Below are positions 1 to 9,637 of a stretch of DNA of 34,738 nucleotides, piece after piece. The stretch spans positions 1 to 34,738 of the forward strand of contig CACBFE010000009.1 in NCBI GenBank assembly GCA_902538445.1. Direction: 5' to 3'. The notes under the pieces are model-generated. The model was not told where the DNA came from. It was given only the letters and a program-made list of their open reading frames with translations, and made no database searches. Source of the stretch: an uncultured Pelagibacteraceae bacterium. Lineage in GTDB: Bacteria > Pseudomonadota > Alphaproteobacteria > Pelagibacterales > Pelagibacteraceae. The stretch's first letter is position 1, and the number at the start of each line of letters is the position of its first letter. Position numbers and translations under genes: made by a program.

Positions 1-1425
1 AATGAAAATGTAATAGTTGGTTCAGGGGCTGGTGGTTCAACCGTTGCTTATGAGCTTCTTAAAAAAAATAAAGACTCAATTATTTTAGAGGAGGGTCCGA
101 ACATAAATGAAATTAATAAATCCAATATAGGGATAAGTATTGCTAATTTATATAAAAATAATGGCGCAACTCCAATTTTTTCATTCAACGGTGGTCCGCT
201 AATAGGGTATGGTCAAGGTTCATGTGTGGGTGGTTCAACTTATGTAAATGCCGGATATTTTTCAGGGACACCTGAGTGGGTTTATAACCAATGGCTCAAA
301 CAAGAGCGGTTAAAAACTTCCTATTCTGAATTTCAAAAACTCTATGAGGAGATTAAATCAGAAATTAATGTTTCAACTGAAAATATAACAAAATTAGATG
401 GGGCCTCAGAAATAATGGGTTTAATAGCAAATAAGAAAAAATTTAAAATTGAAAAATGTGAAAGATTTTCAGATGGAATAACCGGGAATGAGAAAAATAA
501 TATGAACTCGACATATCACAAATCACTTTTAAAAAAAAATATACAAATAATTCATGACTGTAAAGTCGTTAAAATTCTTTCAAAAAATAATAGGGCTTAC
601 ATGATAACAGTTAAAGATAAAAAGAATGGAAAAAAAGTTAATATAAAATTTAAAAATCTTTTTATTTGTTGTGGTCCAATAAGTTCACCGCATCTCTTAA
701 TGAAAAATAAATTAATTAATAATCAAAAAAATCAAAATAATTTTGAATTTCATATAAATTTTAAAGTCTTAGTTAAATTTAAGAAAGATACCAATTTGAA
801 TTTAAATCGAAGTTATGATCCAGACCATCCAGTAAGTGTATATTTTATGAGAGAATACGAGAGGGAGGGAGCTCTTTTATCTTCTGCTAATTCTGAATTA
901 CCTTACATGCTTGCTACCGCGAGTCATTTTAATGAAAAAATTAAAAGAGATATTTATCAAAACTTTAATAAATACTGTATGTACATTTACCAAATAAAAT
1001 CAAATTCATTTGGACAAGTTAGAGATTTCTTTGGAAATCCATTTGTTGATTATAAATTTGATCAAAAAGACACTAGTTTTATAAAATCAGCTATAAATAG
1101 AGTAAGTAATTTTTTTCTTGAAAATGAAGCAGAAAAAATATTCTATCCCATTGAAGGTTCCACAGGGATAAAAAATTTAAAAGAATCAAATGAAGTTTCA
1201 GAAAATTTAAACGTAAAAAAATTACATTTAGTTTCAGTTCATGGAATGAGCAGTTTAAGAAGTGGGAAAGAGGAAAATTGTCATACCAACTACTCAGGCA
1301 AATTAAAAAATTATGAAAATATCTTTATAAACGATGCTAGTATTCTTCCTGGAAATACTGGAGAAAGTCCTCAAGCTAGCATAATGGTTATGGTAAAAAA
1401 TAATATTAAAAACTTAAAACTTTAA
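1..1425 (+). CDS. GMC-family FAD oxidoreductase, 5' end cut by window
   Basis: The open frame runs in from base 1, so the true start lies upstream; the first ATG inside (226) is internal. The first visible residues contain the dinucleotide-binding motif VGSGAGGS followed by an acidic residue in ILEEGP, the Rossmann FAD-binding pattern. A second GMC signature (GQGSCVGGSTYVNAG, around bases 210-255) follows. The C-terminus has VHGMSSLRSG, with the candidate active-site His, and FINDASILPGNTGESP, the family's FAD-closing segment. Where many GMC enzymes have Asn-Pro as second catalytic site, this one reads Ser-Pro. About 474 residues are visible, close to full family length, so little is missing. 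The substrate is unknown; GMC enzymes usually oxidise alcohols. The stop codon overlaps the next start by one base (TAATG), suggesting translational coupling. Family assignment is firm; role is not. Confidence 0.85.
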   Translation, partial: NENVIVGSGAGGSTVAYELLKKNKDSIILEEGPNINEINKSNIGISIANLYKNNGATPIFSFNGGPLIGYGQGSCVGGSTYVNAGYFSGTPEWVYNQWLKQERLKTSYSEFQKLYEEIKSEINVSTENITKLDGASEIMGLIANKKKFKIEKCERFSDGITGNEKNNMNSTYHKSLLKKNIQIIHDCKVVKILSKNNRAYMITVKDKKNGKKVNIKFKNLFICCGPISSPHLLMKNKLINNQKNQNNFEFHINFKVLVKFKKDTNLNLNRSYDPDHPVSVYFMREYEREGALLSSANSELPYMLATASHFNEKIKRDIYQNFNKYCMYIYQIKSNSFGQVRDFFGNPFVDYKFDQKDTSFIKSAINRVSNFFLENEAEKIFYPIEGSTGIKNLKESNEVSENLNVKKLHLVSVHGMSSLRSGKEENCHTNYSGKLKNYENIFINDASILPGNTGESPQASIMVMVKNNIKNLKL

Positions 1426-2039
1426 TGACTTTATATATCGCTCATAGACAAAATAATTTAAAAAACTTTAATATTCTAAAAAAATTAAAATTTGACGGTA
1501 TAGAAATAGATTTAAGATCATCCGGTAAAAAAATTATTATAAATCATGATCCTTTCAAAAAAAGTCTTGATTTTTTAAAAAAAATAAAAAGTTTTAAAAA
1601 ATTTTTCTTAATTATTGATATTAAATCATATGGTATATCTTTTAAGGTTTACAAATATTTAATTAGTAAGAAGTTTAAATTTTTATTGCTAAATTTGACC
1701 CAACCTGAATTTGTTGAGATGATTGGCAAAGGATTAAGTAAAAATTTATTTTTAAGGTATTCCATTTATGAAAAATTAAACTTTAATCAAAAAAAGATAA
1801 ATAAAATTAATTGGATTTGGGTTGATTTTTTTGAGAATTATTTCCTTCCAAAAAAAGACTTTCTTTATTTCAAAAAATTTAAGAAGAAAATTTGTTTAAC
1901 TTCACCAGATTTAGTTGGAAAACCTAAAAGTGAAATTAAAAGATATATAAAATATCTTAACAATAATTCAATTAAAGTGGATATGGTTTGTGTTAAACAA
2001 AAAAATATAGGTATATGGCAAAAATTCTACAAGTACTAA
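1425..2039 (+). CDS. Short glycerophosphodiester phosphodiesterase (GDPD)-like protein
   Basis: The 204-residue protein begins MTLYIAHRQNN and carries the GDPD pattern HR (7-8), ExD (IEID, 27-29) and HD (41-42). These residues bind metal and do acid-base catalysis in the PI-PLC-like barrel family. A lysine in IIDIKSYG (about 65) sits where GDPDs have their strand-4 Lys. It is shorter than typical bacterial GDPDs (about 240-330 residues), and the second half is Lys/Phe-rich and hard to align. No signal peptide or membrane segment is seen, so it is probably cytoplasmic. It overlaps the GMC oxidoreductase by one base and is very likely co-translated with it. It may act on a phosphodiester-linked glycerol or glycan intermediate. 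Its activity is inferred only from the motif. Confidence 0.65.
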   Translation: MTLYIAHRQNNLKNFNILKKLKFDGIEIDLRSSGKKIIINHDPFKKSLDFLKKIKSFKKFFLIIDIKSYGISFKVYKYLISKKFKFLLLNLTQPEFVEMIGKGLSKNLFLRYSIYEKLNFNQKKINKINWIWVDFFENYFLPKKDFLYFKKFKKKICLTSPDLVGKPKSEIKRYIKYLNNNSIKVDMVCVKQKNIGIWQKFYKY

Positions 2040-2064
2040 GAGACTTGTATGAAAAAACTTTATT

Positions 2065-2148
2065 TGGTGCGGTCGGAGAGACTCGAACTCTCACGGGAAA
2101 CCCACACGCCCCTCAAGCGTGCCTGTCTACCAATTTCAGCACGACCGC
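2065..2148 (-). tRNA. tRNA-Leu (anticodon GAG)
   Basis: The reverse complement folds as a class II (long variable arm) tRNA. The acceptor stem GCGGTCG/CGACCGC pairs 2142-2148 with 2069-2075. The anticodon stem is CACGC/GCGTG with loop TTGAGGG, giving GAG at 2112-2114. The T-arm contains GTTCGAGTC. The discriminator is A and CCA is genome-encoded at 2065-2067. The 3' end faces the GMC/GDPD pair, 25 bases from the GDPD stop codon. Confidence 0.96.
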
Positions 2149-2209
2149 AACGATTATGCGACAATAAATGAATGACAATTTAACCTCAAGTTGATAAATT
2201 AGAATTAGT

Positions 2210-3199
2210 ATGTCTGTACAACAACCAAATTTAAACGGTTCTAGCGAGATTTACAAAAAAATCTCAAAATTTGTGCCTGAAAATGAATGGAAAATTCATG
2301 CTCCTTTAATTGAAAAAATTAATAAATTAAAAAAAGAAAAAAATGCAATTATTCTTGCACATAATTATCAAACTCCAGAAATTTATCACGGAGTAGCAGA
2401 CATAGCAGCGGACTCTTTAGCTCTGGCAGTGGAGGCTGCCAAAACTTCCGCTGATAAAATTATAATGTGCGGAGTTCACTTCATGGCTGAAACAGCAAAA
2501 CTAATGAACCCAAAAAAAAAAGTTTTTTTACCGGATATGCAAGCGGGTTGTTCTTTGGCAAGTTCAATTACTGGAAAAGACGTAAGATTATTAAAAAAAA
2601 AATATCCAGGTGTTCCAGTGGTATCTTATGTTAATACCTCTGCCGATGTAAAAGCAGAAACCGATGTTTGTTGTACTTCTGCTAATGCTGTTAAAGTAGT
2701 TGAGTCTTTAAACGTAGAAAAAGTTATTTTTCTTCCAGACCAATATTTGGCAGATTACGTTGCAAAAAATACAAAAATTAAAATTATTTCTTGGAAAGGA
2801 ACTTGTATTGTTCATGAGCAATTTACTAGTAAAGAAATTGAAGATATTAAAAATCAAAACCCAGGTATTAAAGTCATTGCTCACCCTGAATGTCCACCGG
2901 ATGTGATTGAAGCATCTGATTTTGCTGGGTCAACTTCGAGTATGATTAAATACGTAAAAGATAATCAACCTAAAAAAGTGATGCTGGTAACTGAATGTTC
3001 TATGAGTGATAACGTCGAAGCTGATAATCCAAATGTATCTTTCATCAAGCCTTGCAATCTTTGCCCTTATATGAAAAAAATTGATTTAGAAAAAATCTTA
3101 GATTGTTTAAAAAATGACACTAATGAAATAGTTTTAGATAATAAAACTATAGAGGCTGCGAGAAAATCTGTAATTAGAATGACCGAAATTGGTCGTTAG
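2210..3199 (+). CDS. nadA: Quinolinate synthase NadA
   Basis: This enzyme condenses iminoaspartate with dihydroxyacetone phosphate to quinolinate, the second step of de novo NAD synthesis. The 329-residue length fits the family. It carries AHNYQTPEIYHGVADIAADS near residue 50, the segment GVHFMAETAKLMNP, and DMQAGCSLAS. Cysteines 114, 199 and 285 match the spacing of the three [4Fe-4S] ligands known from E. coli NadA (113, 200, 297). A run of ten A at 2512-2521 encodes part of PKKKV at residues 101-105. The stop overlaps or closely precedes nadC. A weak promoter-like pair (ATGACA 2172-2177, TAAATT 2195-2200, spacing 17) lies upstream, but it is very close to the ATG. No nadB is in the window. 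Confidence 0.97.
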   Translation: MSVQQPNLNGSSEIYKKISKFVPENEWKIHAPLIEKINKLKKEKNAIILAHNYQTPEIYHGVADIAADSLALAVEAAKTSADKIIMCGVHFMAETAKLMNPKKKVFLPDMQAGCSLASSITGKDVRLLKKKYPGVPVVSYVNTSADVKAETDVCCTSANAVKVVESLNVEKVIFLPDQYLADYVAKNTKIKIISWKGTCIVHEQFTSKEIEDIKNQNPGIKVIAHPECPPDVIEASDFAGSTSSMIKYVKDNQPKKVMLVTECSMSDNVEADNPNVSFIKPCNLCPYMKKIDLEKILDCLKNDTNEIVLDNKTIEAARKSVIRMTEIGR

Positions 3200-3203
3200 A
3201 TCG

Positions 3204-4034
3204 GTGCAAAAATTAAATCAGTCTTATATTAAAAAAGTTGTAATGAAAGCCCTAGAGGAAGATTTGAGGCCTAGAGGTGATGTAACTACTAAACTCATAA
3301 ATTCAAAAAATAAAATAATTAAAGCTAAGATCGTAGCTAAACAAGATGGAATAATTGCTGGAATGGAATTCTGCAAAACAGCCTTTAAATTGATTGGAAG
3401 AGAAACAATCTTTATCAAAAAAATCTCTGATGGTAAAAAAATTAAAAAAAATAAAATGATTGCTGAAATACGAGCTAAAATTAAAACAATCTTAATTGCC
3501 GAGAGAACTGCACTAAACTTTCTTAATCACGCTTCGGGTATCGCAACGTTAACTGATAAATTTGTAAAAAAAACTAGTAAAAAAACTAAGATATGTTGTA
3601 CCAGAAAAACTACTCCTAATTTGAGAGCTCTTGAAAAGTATGCTGTTAAAAAAGGTGGAGGATATAATCATAGGTATAATTTAAGTGATGAAATCCTGAT
3701 TAAAGATAATCATATTAGTGCATCTAGTGGCCTTAGAGATTTGGTAAAGAAAGCTGTAAAAACAAAAAAAAGAGTTACAGTAGAAATTGAAAATATTAAC
3801 CAACTTAAACAAGTTTTAGGTCTAAAGTTTAAAAGAATACTTTTTGATAATATGAAAACTTCACTAATAAAAAAGTGCTTAAAACTTTGTAAAAATAGGT
3901 ATCAAACGGAGTATTCAGGAAATGCATCGCTAAAAAATATCAAACAAATATCAAAAACAGGAATAAATAGAATATCTGTCGGGGCAATTACACATAGCGC
4001 AAAATCATTTGATACAACTTTATTATTTAAATAA
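3204..4034 (+). CDS. nadC: Nicotinate-nucleotide pyrophosphorylase (quinolinate phosphoribosyltransferase) NadC
   Basis: NadC converts quinolinate and PRPP to nicotinate mononucleotide, the step after NadA. Recognisable segments are ALEEDLRPRGDVTT near the start, AERTALNFLNHASGIATLT, CTRKTTPNLRALEKYAVKKG (phosphoribosyl/quinolinate site) and ILIKDNHI; the C-terminal ISVGAITHSAKSFD closes the barrel. Two non-ATG starts are possible: GTG at 3204 (276 residues), four bases after the nadA stop, or TTG at 3189, which would overlap nadA. GTG is preferred here, without a clear ribosome site for either. The last 12 bases overlap the convergent ppdK gene, leaving no room for a terminator. Confidence 0.95.
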   Translation: MQKLNQSYIKKVVMKALEEDLRPRGDVTTKLINSKNKIIKAKIVAKQDGIIAGMEFCKTAFKLIGRETIFIKKISDGKKIKKNKMIAEIRAKIKTILIAERTALNFLNHASGIATLTDKFVKKTSKKTKICCTRKTTPNLRALEKYAVKKGGGYNHRYNLSDEILIKDNHISASSGLRDLVKKAVKTKKRVTVEIENINQLKQVLGLKFKRILFDNMKTSLIKKCLKLCKNRYQTEYSGNASLKNIKQISKTGINRISVGAITHSAKSFDTTLLFK

Positions 4035-6683
4035 TTCAGCTTGAGCAGCAGCTAATCTTGCCACTGGGACTCTGAATGGAGAGCAGGAAACATAGTTAAG
4101 TCCTGTTCTAGAACAAAATTCGATACTCTTTGGATCTCCACCATGCTCGCCACAAATTCCTAACTTAATATTCTTATTTGTTTTCCTACCTCTTGAGGAA
4201 GCTATTTCCACTAACTCACCTACTCCATTTTGATCAATGCTTACAAATGGATCTACGTCGAAAATTTTATTATCAATATAATCATTTAAAAATTTTCCTG
4301 AGTCGTCTCGGCTTATCCCTAATGTAGTTTGTGTTAAATCATTAGTTCCAAAGCTAAAAAAATCAGCATGTTTTGAAATAGATTTTGCTTGTAAAGCAGC
4401 GCGAGGTAATTCGATCATAGTGCCTACCATATATTCAAGTTTTAATTTATTTTCTTTTTCTATTTCTTTAGCAATTTTATTGACTAAAGATCTTAAAATT
4501 TTAAGTTCGGAGTCCGTTGAAACCAAAGGGATCATAATTTCTACAAAAGCTGCTTTTACTTTTTGTTTTTTTAATTCGACTATAGCTTCAAATATTGCTC
4601 TACATTGCATCTCATAAATCTCTGGGAAAGAAATGGCTAGCCTGCATCCTCTATGCCCAAGCATAGGATTTTCTTCATGAAGTTCTGCTATTCTATCTTT
4701 AACCTCCTTCGCTGATAAATTTAAAGATCTTGCTACTTCCTCTATATCTTTCTCAGCTTTTGGTAAGAACTCATGAAGTGGTGGGTCTAATAATCTTACT
4801 GTAACCGGTAAACCTGACATAACTTTAAATATTTTTTTAAAGTCTTCTTTTTGATGAGGTAAAAGTTTATCTAATGCACTATTTCTGTCCTCTTTTGATT
4901 TTGACAAGATCATTTGTCTGACAGATAGAATTCTTTCTTCATCAAAAAACATATGCTCAGTTCTACATAAGCCAATTCCTTCTGCGCCAAAATCTCTAGC
5001 TGTTTTGCTATCTGCTTCGGTTTCAGCGTTTGTTCTCACCTTTAATTTTCTAAATTCATCAGCCCATTTCATTATTGTTGAGAAGTATCCAGAAATTTCA
5101 GGTTGAACAGTAGGCACTAACCCTTTCATTACTTTTCCGCTTCCACCGTCAATAGTAATAACGTCTCCTTCTTTAATTATAACATTTCCAGCTTTAAATT
5201 GTTTTAATTCATAATCTATTGTTATTTCACTAGAACCTGAAACACATGGTCTACCCATTCCTCTTGCAACAACGGCAGCATGGCTTGTCATGCCTCCCCT
5301 TGCTGTAAGAATTCCCTTTGCAGCATGCATTCCGTGTATATCTTCTGGTGAAGTTTCCAATCTTACTAAAATAGTATCTTGCATCATTCCATTTAATTTT
5401 TCTGCTTCGTCAGCTGTAAAAACAACTTTACCACTCGCAGCCCCTGGTGATGCTGGTAAACCTGAGGCAATTACTTCTTTCCTAACTTTGTCATCTAAAG
5501 TTGGATGTAATAAAGTGTCTAAAGTATTTGGATCAATTCTTTTAATTGCTTCTTTTTTTGAAATTAATTTTTCTTTAACCATATCCACTGCAATTTTAAT
5601 TGCAGCTTTAGCAGTTCTTTTTCCTGACCTTGTTTGAAGCATCCAAAGTTTATTATTTTCAACTGTAAATTCAATATCTTGCATATCTTTATAATGCTTT
5701 TCTAACTTTAGAAATATTTTTGACAATTCTTTATAAACTTTAGGCATAGCTTCTTCCATTGAAGGGTCGTTTGAACCAGAATCTTTTTTTGCTTTTTTCG
5801 TAATGTATTGAGGAGTTCTTGTACCCGCTACAACATCCTCGCCTTGTGCATTTATTAAAAATTCACCAAAGAAAGAATTTTCACCTGTTGATGGATTTCT
5901 AGTAAATGCAACACCAGTAGAGCAATCATCACCCATATTTCCAAACACCATTGCTTGAACATTTACAGCTGTACCCCAATGATCTGGAATTTGATTTAAT
6001 TTTCTATAAGTTTTTGCTCTTTGGCTGTCCCAGGATAAAAATACAGCGTTTATAGCTCCTAATAATTGTTCTTTTACATCTTGAGGAAAATTAATTTTTT
6101 TTTCTTTTTTTACTAACTCTTTAAAATTAATAATTAAACCATCCCAATCACTCTCATCTAAATCTGTGTCTAGCAAAACTCCTTTAGTTAATTTGTAATT
6201 ATCGATTAATTCTTCAAACAAATGTCCCTCTACGCCTAAAACTACATTGCTATACATTTGTATAAATCTTCTATAGCTATCCTTTGCAAATCTTCCGTTA
6301 GATGTTTTCTTTTTTAATGACACAACTGTTTTATCATTAAGACCAAGATTTAAAATTGTGTCCATCATACCAGGCATTGAAATTCTAGCTCCTGATCTAA
6401 CTGATACCAGTAATGGATTTTTAAGATCACCGAATTTCTTTTTAGTTTTCTTTTCAATATTTTTAAGCTCTGACTCAATGTTTTGAATTACTTTTTTTGG
6501 TAATTTTTTTTTATTTTTATAAAAAAGATCACAAACATCTGTTGTTATGGTGAATCCAGGAGGAACGGGTAAGCCTAATCTACCCATCTCACCGAGATTC
6601 GCACCTTTTCCACCTAAAATATTTTTTTTATTTTTTAACTTTTTTGCAGATTTATCGTCAAAGCTAAATACTATTTTTGCCAT
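4023..6683 (-). CDS. ppdK: Pyruvate, phosphate dikinase
   Basis: This enzyme reversibly converts pyruvate, ATP and phosphate to PEP, AMP and pyrophosphate. At 886 residues it has the normal three-part layout. The N-terminal ATP-grasp domain includes LGGKGANLGEMGRLGLPVPP and SVRSGARISMPGMMDT. The swivelling domain has the phosphorylated His in GGMTSHAAVVARGMGRPCV. The C-terminal PEP/pyruvate barrel has GLCRTEHMFF, MLGHRGCRL and the catalytic Cys in LGICGEHGGDP. The start overlaps the end of glyS by 13 bases, so translation is likely coupled within the run S49 peptidase-glyQ-glyS-ppdK. An AGGAG lies directly against the ATG, closer than usual. It probably supports gluconeogenesis or PEP balance. 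All motifs are intact. Confidence 0.98.
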   Translation of the reverse strand: MAKIVFSFDDKSAKKLKNKKNILGGKGANLGEMGRLGLPVPPGFTITTDVCDLFYKNKKKLPKKVIQNIESELKNIEKKTKKKFGDLKNPLLVSVRSGARISMPGMMDTILNLGLNDKTVVSLKKKTSNGRFAKDSYRRFIQMYSNVVLGVEGHLFEELIDNYKLTKGVLLDTDLDESDWDGLIINFKELVKKEKKINFPQDVKEQLLGAINAVFLSWDSQRAKTYRKLNQIPDHWGTAVNVQAMVFGNMGDDCSTGVAFTRNPSTGENSFFGEFLINAQGEDVVAGTRTPQYITKKAKKDSGSNDPSMEEAMPKVYKELSKIFLKLEKHYKDMQDIEFTVENNKLWMLQTRSGKRTAKAAIKIAVDMVKEKLISKKEAIKRIDPNTLDTLLHPTLDDKVRKEVIASGLPASPGAASGKVVFTADEAEKLNGMMQDTILVRLETSPEDIHGMHAAKGILTARGGMTSHAAVVARGMGRPCVSGSSEITIDYELKQFKAGNVIIKEGDVITIDGGSGKVMKGLVPTVQPEISGYFSTIMKWADEFRKLKVRTNAETEADSKTARDFGAEGIGLCRTEHMFFDEERILSVRQMILSKSKEDRNSALDKLLPHQKEDFKKIFKVMSGLPVTVRLLDPPLHEFLPKAEKDIEEVARSLNLSAKEVKDRIAELHEENPMLGHRGCRLAISFPEIYEMQCRAIFEAIVELKKQKVKAAFVEIMIPLVSTDSELKILRSLVNKIAKEIEKENKLKLEYMVGTMIELPRAALQAKSISKHADFFSFGTNDLTQTTLGISRDDSGKFLNDYIDNKIFDVDPFVSIDQNGVGELVEIASSRGRKTNKNIKLGICGEHGGDPKSIEFCSRTGLNYVSCSPFRVPVARLAAAQAELFK

Positions 6684-8737
6684 CTCCTGCCCTCTAATTT
6701 TGAAAAATCAATAAAATTATCAAAAGTGTTACAGAACATTTTTAACAACTCTAATCGATTATTTTTAATATCTTGATTTTCATCATTTACTACAACATTG
6801 TCAAAAAAATTATCCGTTGATTCTTTTGTTTCAGAAAGCTTTATTAACAGGCTTTCATAGTCTTTATTATCATCTTTGACAGTAAATGCCTTTCGTATTT
6901 CGTTTATTTTTTCATGAAGTATTTTTTCTTCATCTTTTCTAAATAATACAGCATCCGGTCTACCAGTGATATCTTCTCCGGCTTCATCTAAAATGTTTGA
7001 GGCTCTTTTATAAGAGCTGATTGCATTAAGCCCAATACCTTTATTTTTATATTTATTCATTAAAATTGTCTTTTTATAAAGGGCTAAGAAATTGTCCCCA
7101 GCGTGGGAACTGATTGATGCCTCAATAATATCAGTTTTGATATTTTTAATTTTTAATACATTTCGCATTCTTTCCTTAATAAACTCTAGAATCTGTTTTT
7201 CTGCTTTATCATTTTTAATTTCAACACCCTGTTCTTGATAAAGTCTTATGGCGTAACTAATTAAATCCCTAAGTTTAAATGATAATTTGTTTTCAATAAT
7301 TATTCTAAGCAACCCAATAGCAGCGCGTCTTAAAGCAAATGGATCTTTAGAACTTGTAGGTTTTTCATCGATTACAAAAAAACCAACTAAGTTATCTATC
7401 TTATCTACAATTGAAATAGAGTAACTAAAAGGTTTTTTAGGCAAAACTGACGTAAGGCCTGTTGGTAAATAATGATCGCACACTGAATTGGCCACGTCTT
7501 TCTCAAAACCTTGTGCCAAAGCAAAGTATTTTCCCATTATACCTTGAAGTTCTGGATATTCTCCAACTAAGTCTGAACATAAATCAGATTTTGAAATTGA
7601 GGCTGCAACTTGAACTTTTTCTTTATTAATATTTAAATCGTCTGATAATATGCCTGCTAATTTTCTAAGTCTTTGAGTTTTGTCGTAAATAGTTCCTAAT
7701 TTTTCATAGAAAATTACCGATTTGAGATTAGCTATTTGTTTAATCAAATTTTTGGATCTATCTTTATCCCAGAAAAATTTGGCATCTGCTAGTCTTGCCT
7801 CAACCACCCTTTTATTACCTTGGATAATTAATTTTTTTTCATCTTTTTTATTTGCTACAACAAAAAAATGATTAGTCAGCCTATCTCTACTATCAAAAAT
7901 TGGAAAGTACCTTTGATGTTTCTCTAGAGTAGATATTATAATTTCTTTGGGTATTTCTAGATAAACTTTACTAAAACTTGCATGAAGTAAATTTGGATCC
8001 TCTACAATATTAACTACTTCTTCTAAAAGTTGTGTATTTAGGTTTTCTTTATATTGTCTAGACTGAGAAAATGAACTGATCTTTTTAAGAATGATCTCTT
8101 CTCTTTCTTTATGATCTATAATAATTTTGTTAGTTTTTAAAAAATTTAGGTAATCTTTAAAATCTTTTATTTTTTTTGTTTTTGTAACTAAATCTTGTTC
8201 TATTATTATTTCATCCGTTACATCAAGATGCTCAAAATTAAATGGTAATTTTTTATTATTATAACTAGCAAAGATTGATCTAAGAGGCCTTCCCCACATC
8301 AAATTATGATCTGACCATTTCATTGATTTTTTCCAGTTAATTGATCCAATCGCTTTTGGAATGATTTTAATTAATAAGTCTTCTACTAGAATTGATTGGG
8401 ATTTTGTTTTGATAAAATAAAATTTACCCTTTTCAGTACCTTTTTCAATTAAGTCTTTCTGCAAAACGTTTTTGGCTCGAAGAAATCCTTGGATCACTTG
8501 ATCAGAAGATCCTACCTTGGGTCCTTTAATTTCTTTAGATTCTATCTCAATTTTTTCAGCAAGATCTTTTATAAATAGCGTTAATCTGGTTGGAGAAGAA
8601 TAAACCGATAATTCTTTGTACCTTATATTCTCTTCTTTAAAGGTGTTTTCAATAAATATTTTAATTTGAGATCTAGCTCCTATTTGTAGTTGTGGTGGAA
8701 TTTCTTCACTGTATAATTCCAATAAAAGTTCTGCCAT
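6671..8737 (-). CDS. glyS: Glycyl-tRNA synthetase beta subunit
   Basis: This is the large subunit of the tetrameric (alpha2-beta2) bacterial glycyl-tRNA synthetase, which works with GlyQ to charge tRNA-Gly. At 688 residues it is the normal length. It begins with the hallmark MAELLLELYSEEIPP and has MKWSDHNLMWGRPLRSI near residue 140, EKHQRYFPI, RLADAKFFWDKDR and DKIDNLVGFFVIDEKPTSSKDPFALRRAA. The C-terminal third is the DALR-like anticodon region. It starts 3 bases after glyQ ends and overlaps ppdK by 13 bases. Confidence 0.98.
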   Translation of the reverse strand: MAELLLELYSEEIPPQLQIGARSQIKIFIENTFKEENIRYKELSVYSSPTRLTLFIKDLAEKIEIESKEIKGPKVGSSDQVIQGFLRAKNVLQKDLIEKGTEKGKFYFIKTKSQSILVEDLLIKIIPKAIGSINWKKSMKWSDHNLMWGRPLRSIFASYNNKKLPFNFEHLDVTDEIIIEQDLVTKTKKIKDFKDYLNFLKTNKIIIDHKEREEIILKKISSFSQSRQYKENLNTQLLEEVVNIVEDPNLLHASFSKVYLEIPKEIIISTLEKHQRYFPIFDSRDRLTNHFFVVANKKDEKKLIIQGNKRVVEARLADAKFFWDKDRSKNLIKQIANLKSVIFYEKLGTIYDKTQRLRKLAGILSDDLNINKEKVQVAASISKSDLCSDLVGEYPELQGIMGKYFALAQGFEKDVANSVCDHYLPTGLTSVLPKKPFSYSISIVDKIDNLVGFFVIDEKPTSSKDPFALRRAAIGLLRIIIENKLSFKLRDLISYAIRLYQEQGVEIKNDKAEKQILEFIKERMRNVLKIKNIKTDIIEASISSHAGDNFLALYKKTILMNKYKNKGIGLNAISSYKRASNILDEAGEDITGRPDAVLFRKDEEKILHEKINEIRKAFTVKDDNKDYESLLIKLSETKESTDNFFDNVVVNDENQDIKNNRLELLKMFCNTFDNFIDFSKLEGRRWQK

Positions 8738-8740
8738 AAT

Positions 8741-9637
8741 TTAACTTTGTGAACTTAACCACAATGCGCCACAACCTTTCGCAAGTTCTCTAATTCTAGT
8801 TATGTAACCAGTCCTTTCTGCGACACCGATCACTCCACGGGCATCTAATAAATTGAATATATGACTAGCTTTAAGACATTGATCGTAGGCTGGTAAAGAA
8901 AGCTTTTTTTCAAGTAAAGATTTACATTCATTTTCAGTATTTTCGAAATTTTTGAGTAGAGTATCAGTATTTGCTAATTCAAAGTTATAAACAGAAAATT
9001 CTTTTTCAGCTTGAAAGAAAACTTCTCTATATTTAATTCCCTCATTGTTCCAATCTAGATCAAATACATTATTTTTTCCCTGAACAAACATACAAAGTCT
9101 TTCAAGACCATAAGTAATCTCTACTGGCACAGGTTTACATTCTATACCTGTCATTTGTTGAAAATATGTGAATTGTGTTATTTCCATTCCATCACACCAG
9201 ACTTCCCAACCTAAACCCGCCGCTCCTAATGTTGGGCTTTCCCAATCGTCTTCAACAAAACGAATGTCATGATTTTTTACATCTATACCTATAGCTGCTA
9301 AACTTTTAAGATAAAGTTGTTTAATATTTTTTGGTGATGGTTTTATAATTACTTGGTATTGATAATAATGTTGTAACCGATTAGGATTTTCCCCATATCT
9401 TCCATCTGTTGGTCTTCTTGATGGTTGAACATAAGCTGCTTTCCAGGGCTTCGGCCCAAGAGATCTTAAAGTAGTTGCGGGGTGAAAAGTTCCAGCTCCA
9501 ACTTCCATGTCGTAAGGTTGTAAAATTACACATCCATTTTTACCCCAGAATTTTTGTAAATTAATTATTATATCTTGAAACGACAAAAAATTTAATTTTT
9601 TAGTTATTTTTTTTATTACTTTTTTTTTAGCTGGCAT
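8741..9637 (-). CDS. glyQ: Glycyl-tRNA synthetase alpha subunit
   Basis: This is the catalytic class II subunit of alpha2-beta2 glycyl-tRNA synthetase. Its 298 residues include [54 protein letters not shown] and [18 protein letters not shown], all highly conserved in GlyQ. A lysine-rich N-terminal extension ([16 protein letters not shown]) precedes the domain. The ATG is directly next to the stop of the S49 peptidase gene (TAAATG). It is followed after 3 bases by glyS. Confidence 0.98.
   Translation of the reverse strand: MPAKKKVIKKITKKLNFLSFQDIIINLQKFWGKNGCVILQPYDMEVGAGTFHPATTLRSLGPKPWKAAYVQPSRRPTDGRYGENPNRLQHYYQYQVIIKPSPKNIKQLYLKSLAAIGIDVKNHDIRFVEDDWESPTLGAAGLGWEVWCDGMEITQFTYFQQMTGIECKPVPVEITYGLERLCMFVQGKNNVFDLDWNNEGIKYREVFFQAEKEFSVYNFELANTDTLLKNFENTENECKSLLEKKLSLPAYDQCLKASHIFNLLDARGVIGVAERTGYITRIRELAKGCGALWLSSQS

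Noticed and set aside
5290-5637. 115-codon plus-strand open frame opposite ppdK
   Set aside because: It lies wholly antisense to the conserved swivel domain region of ppdK; its composition follows from the complement of that gene and no family is recognised.
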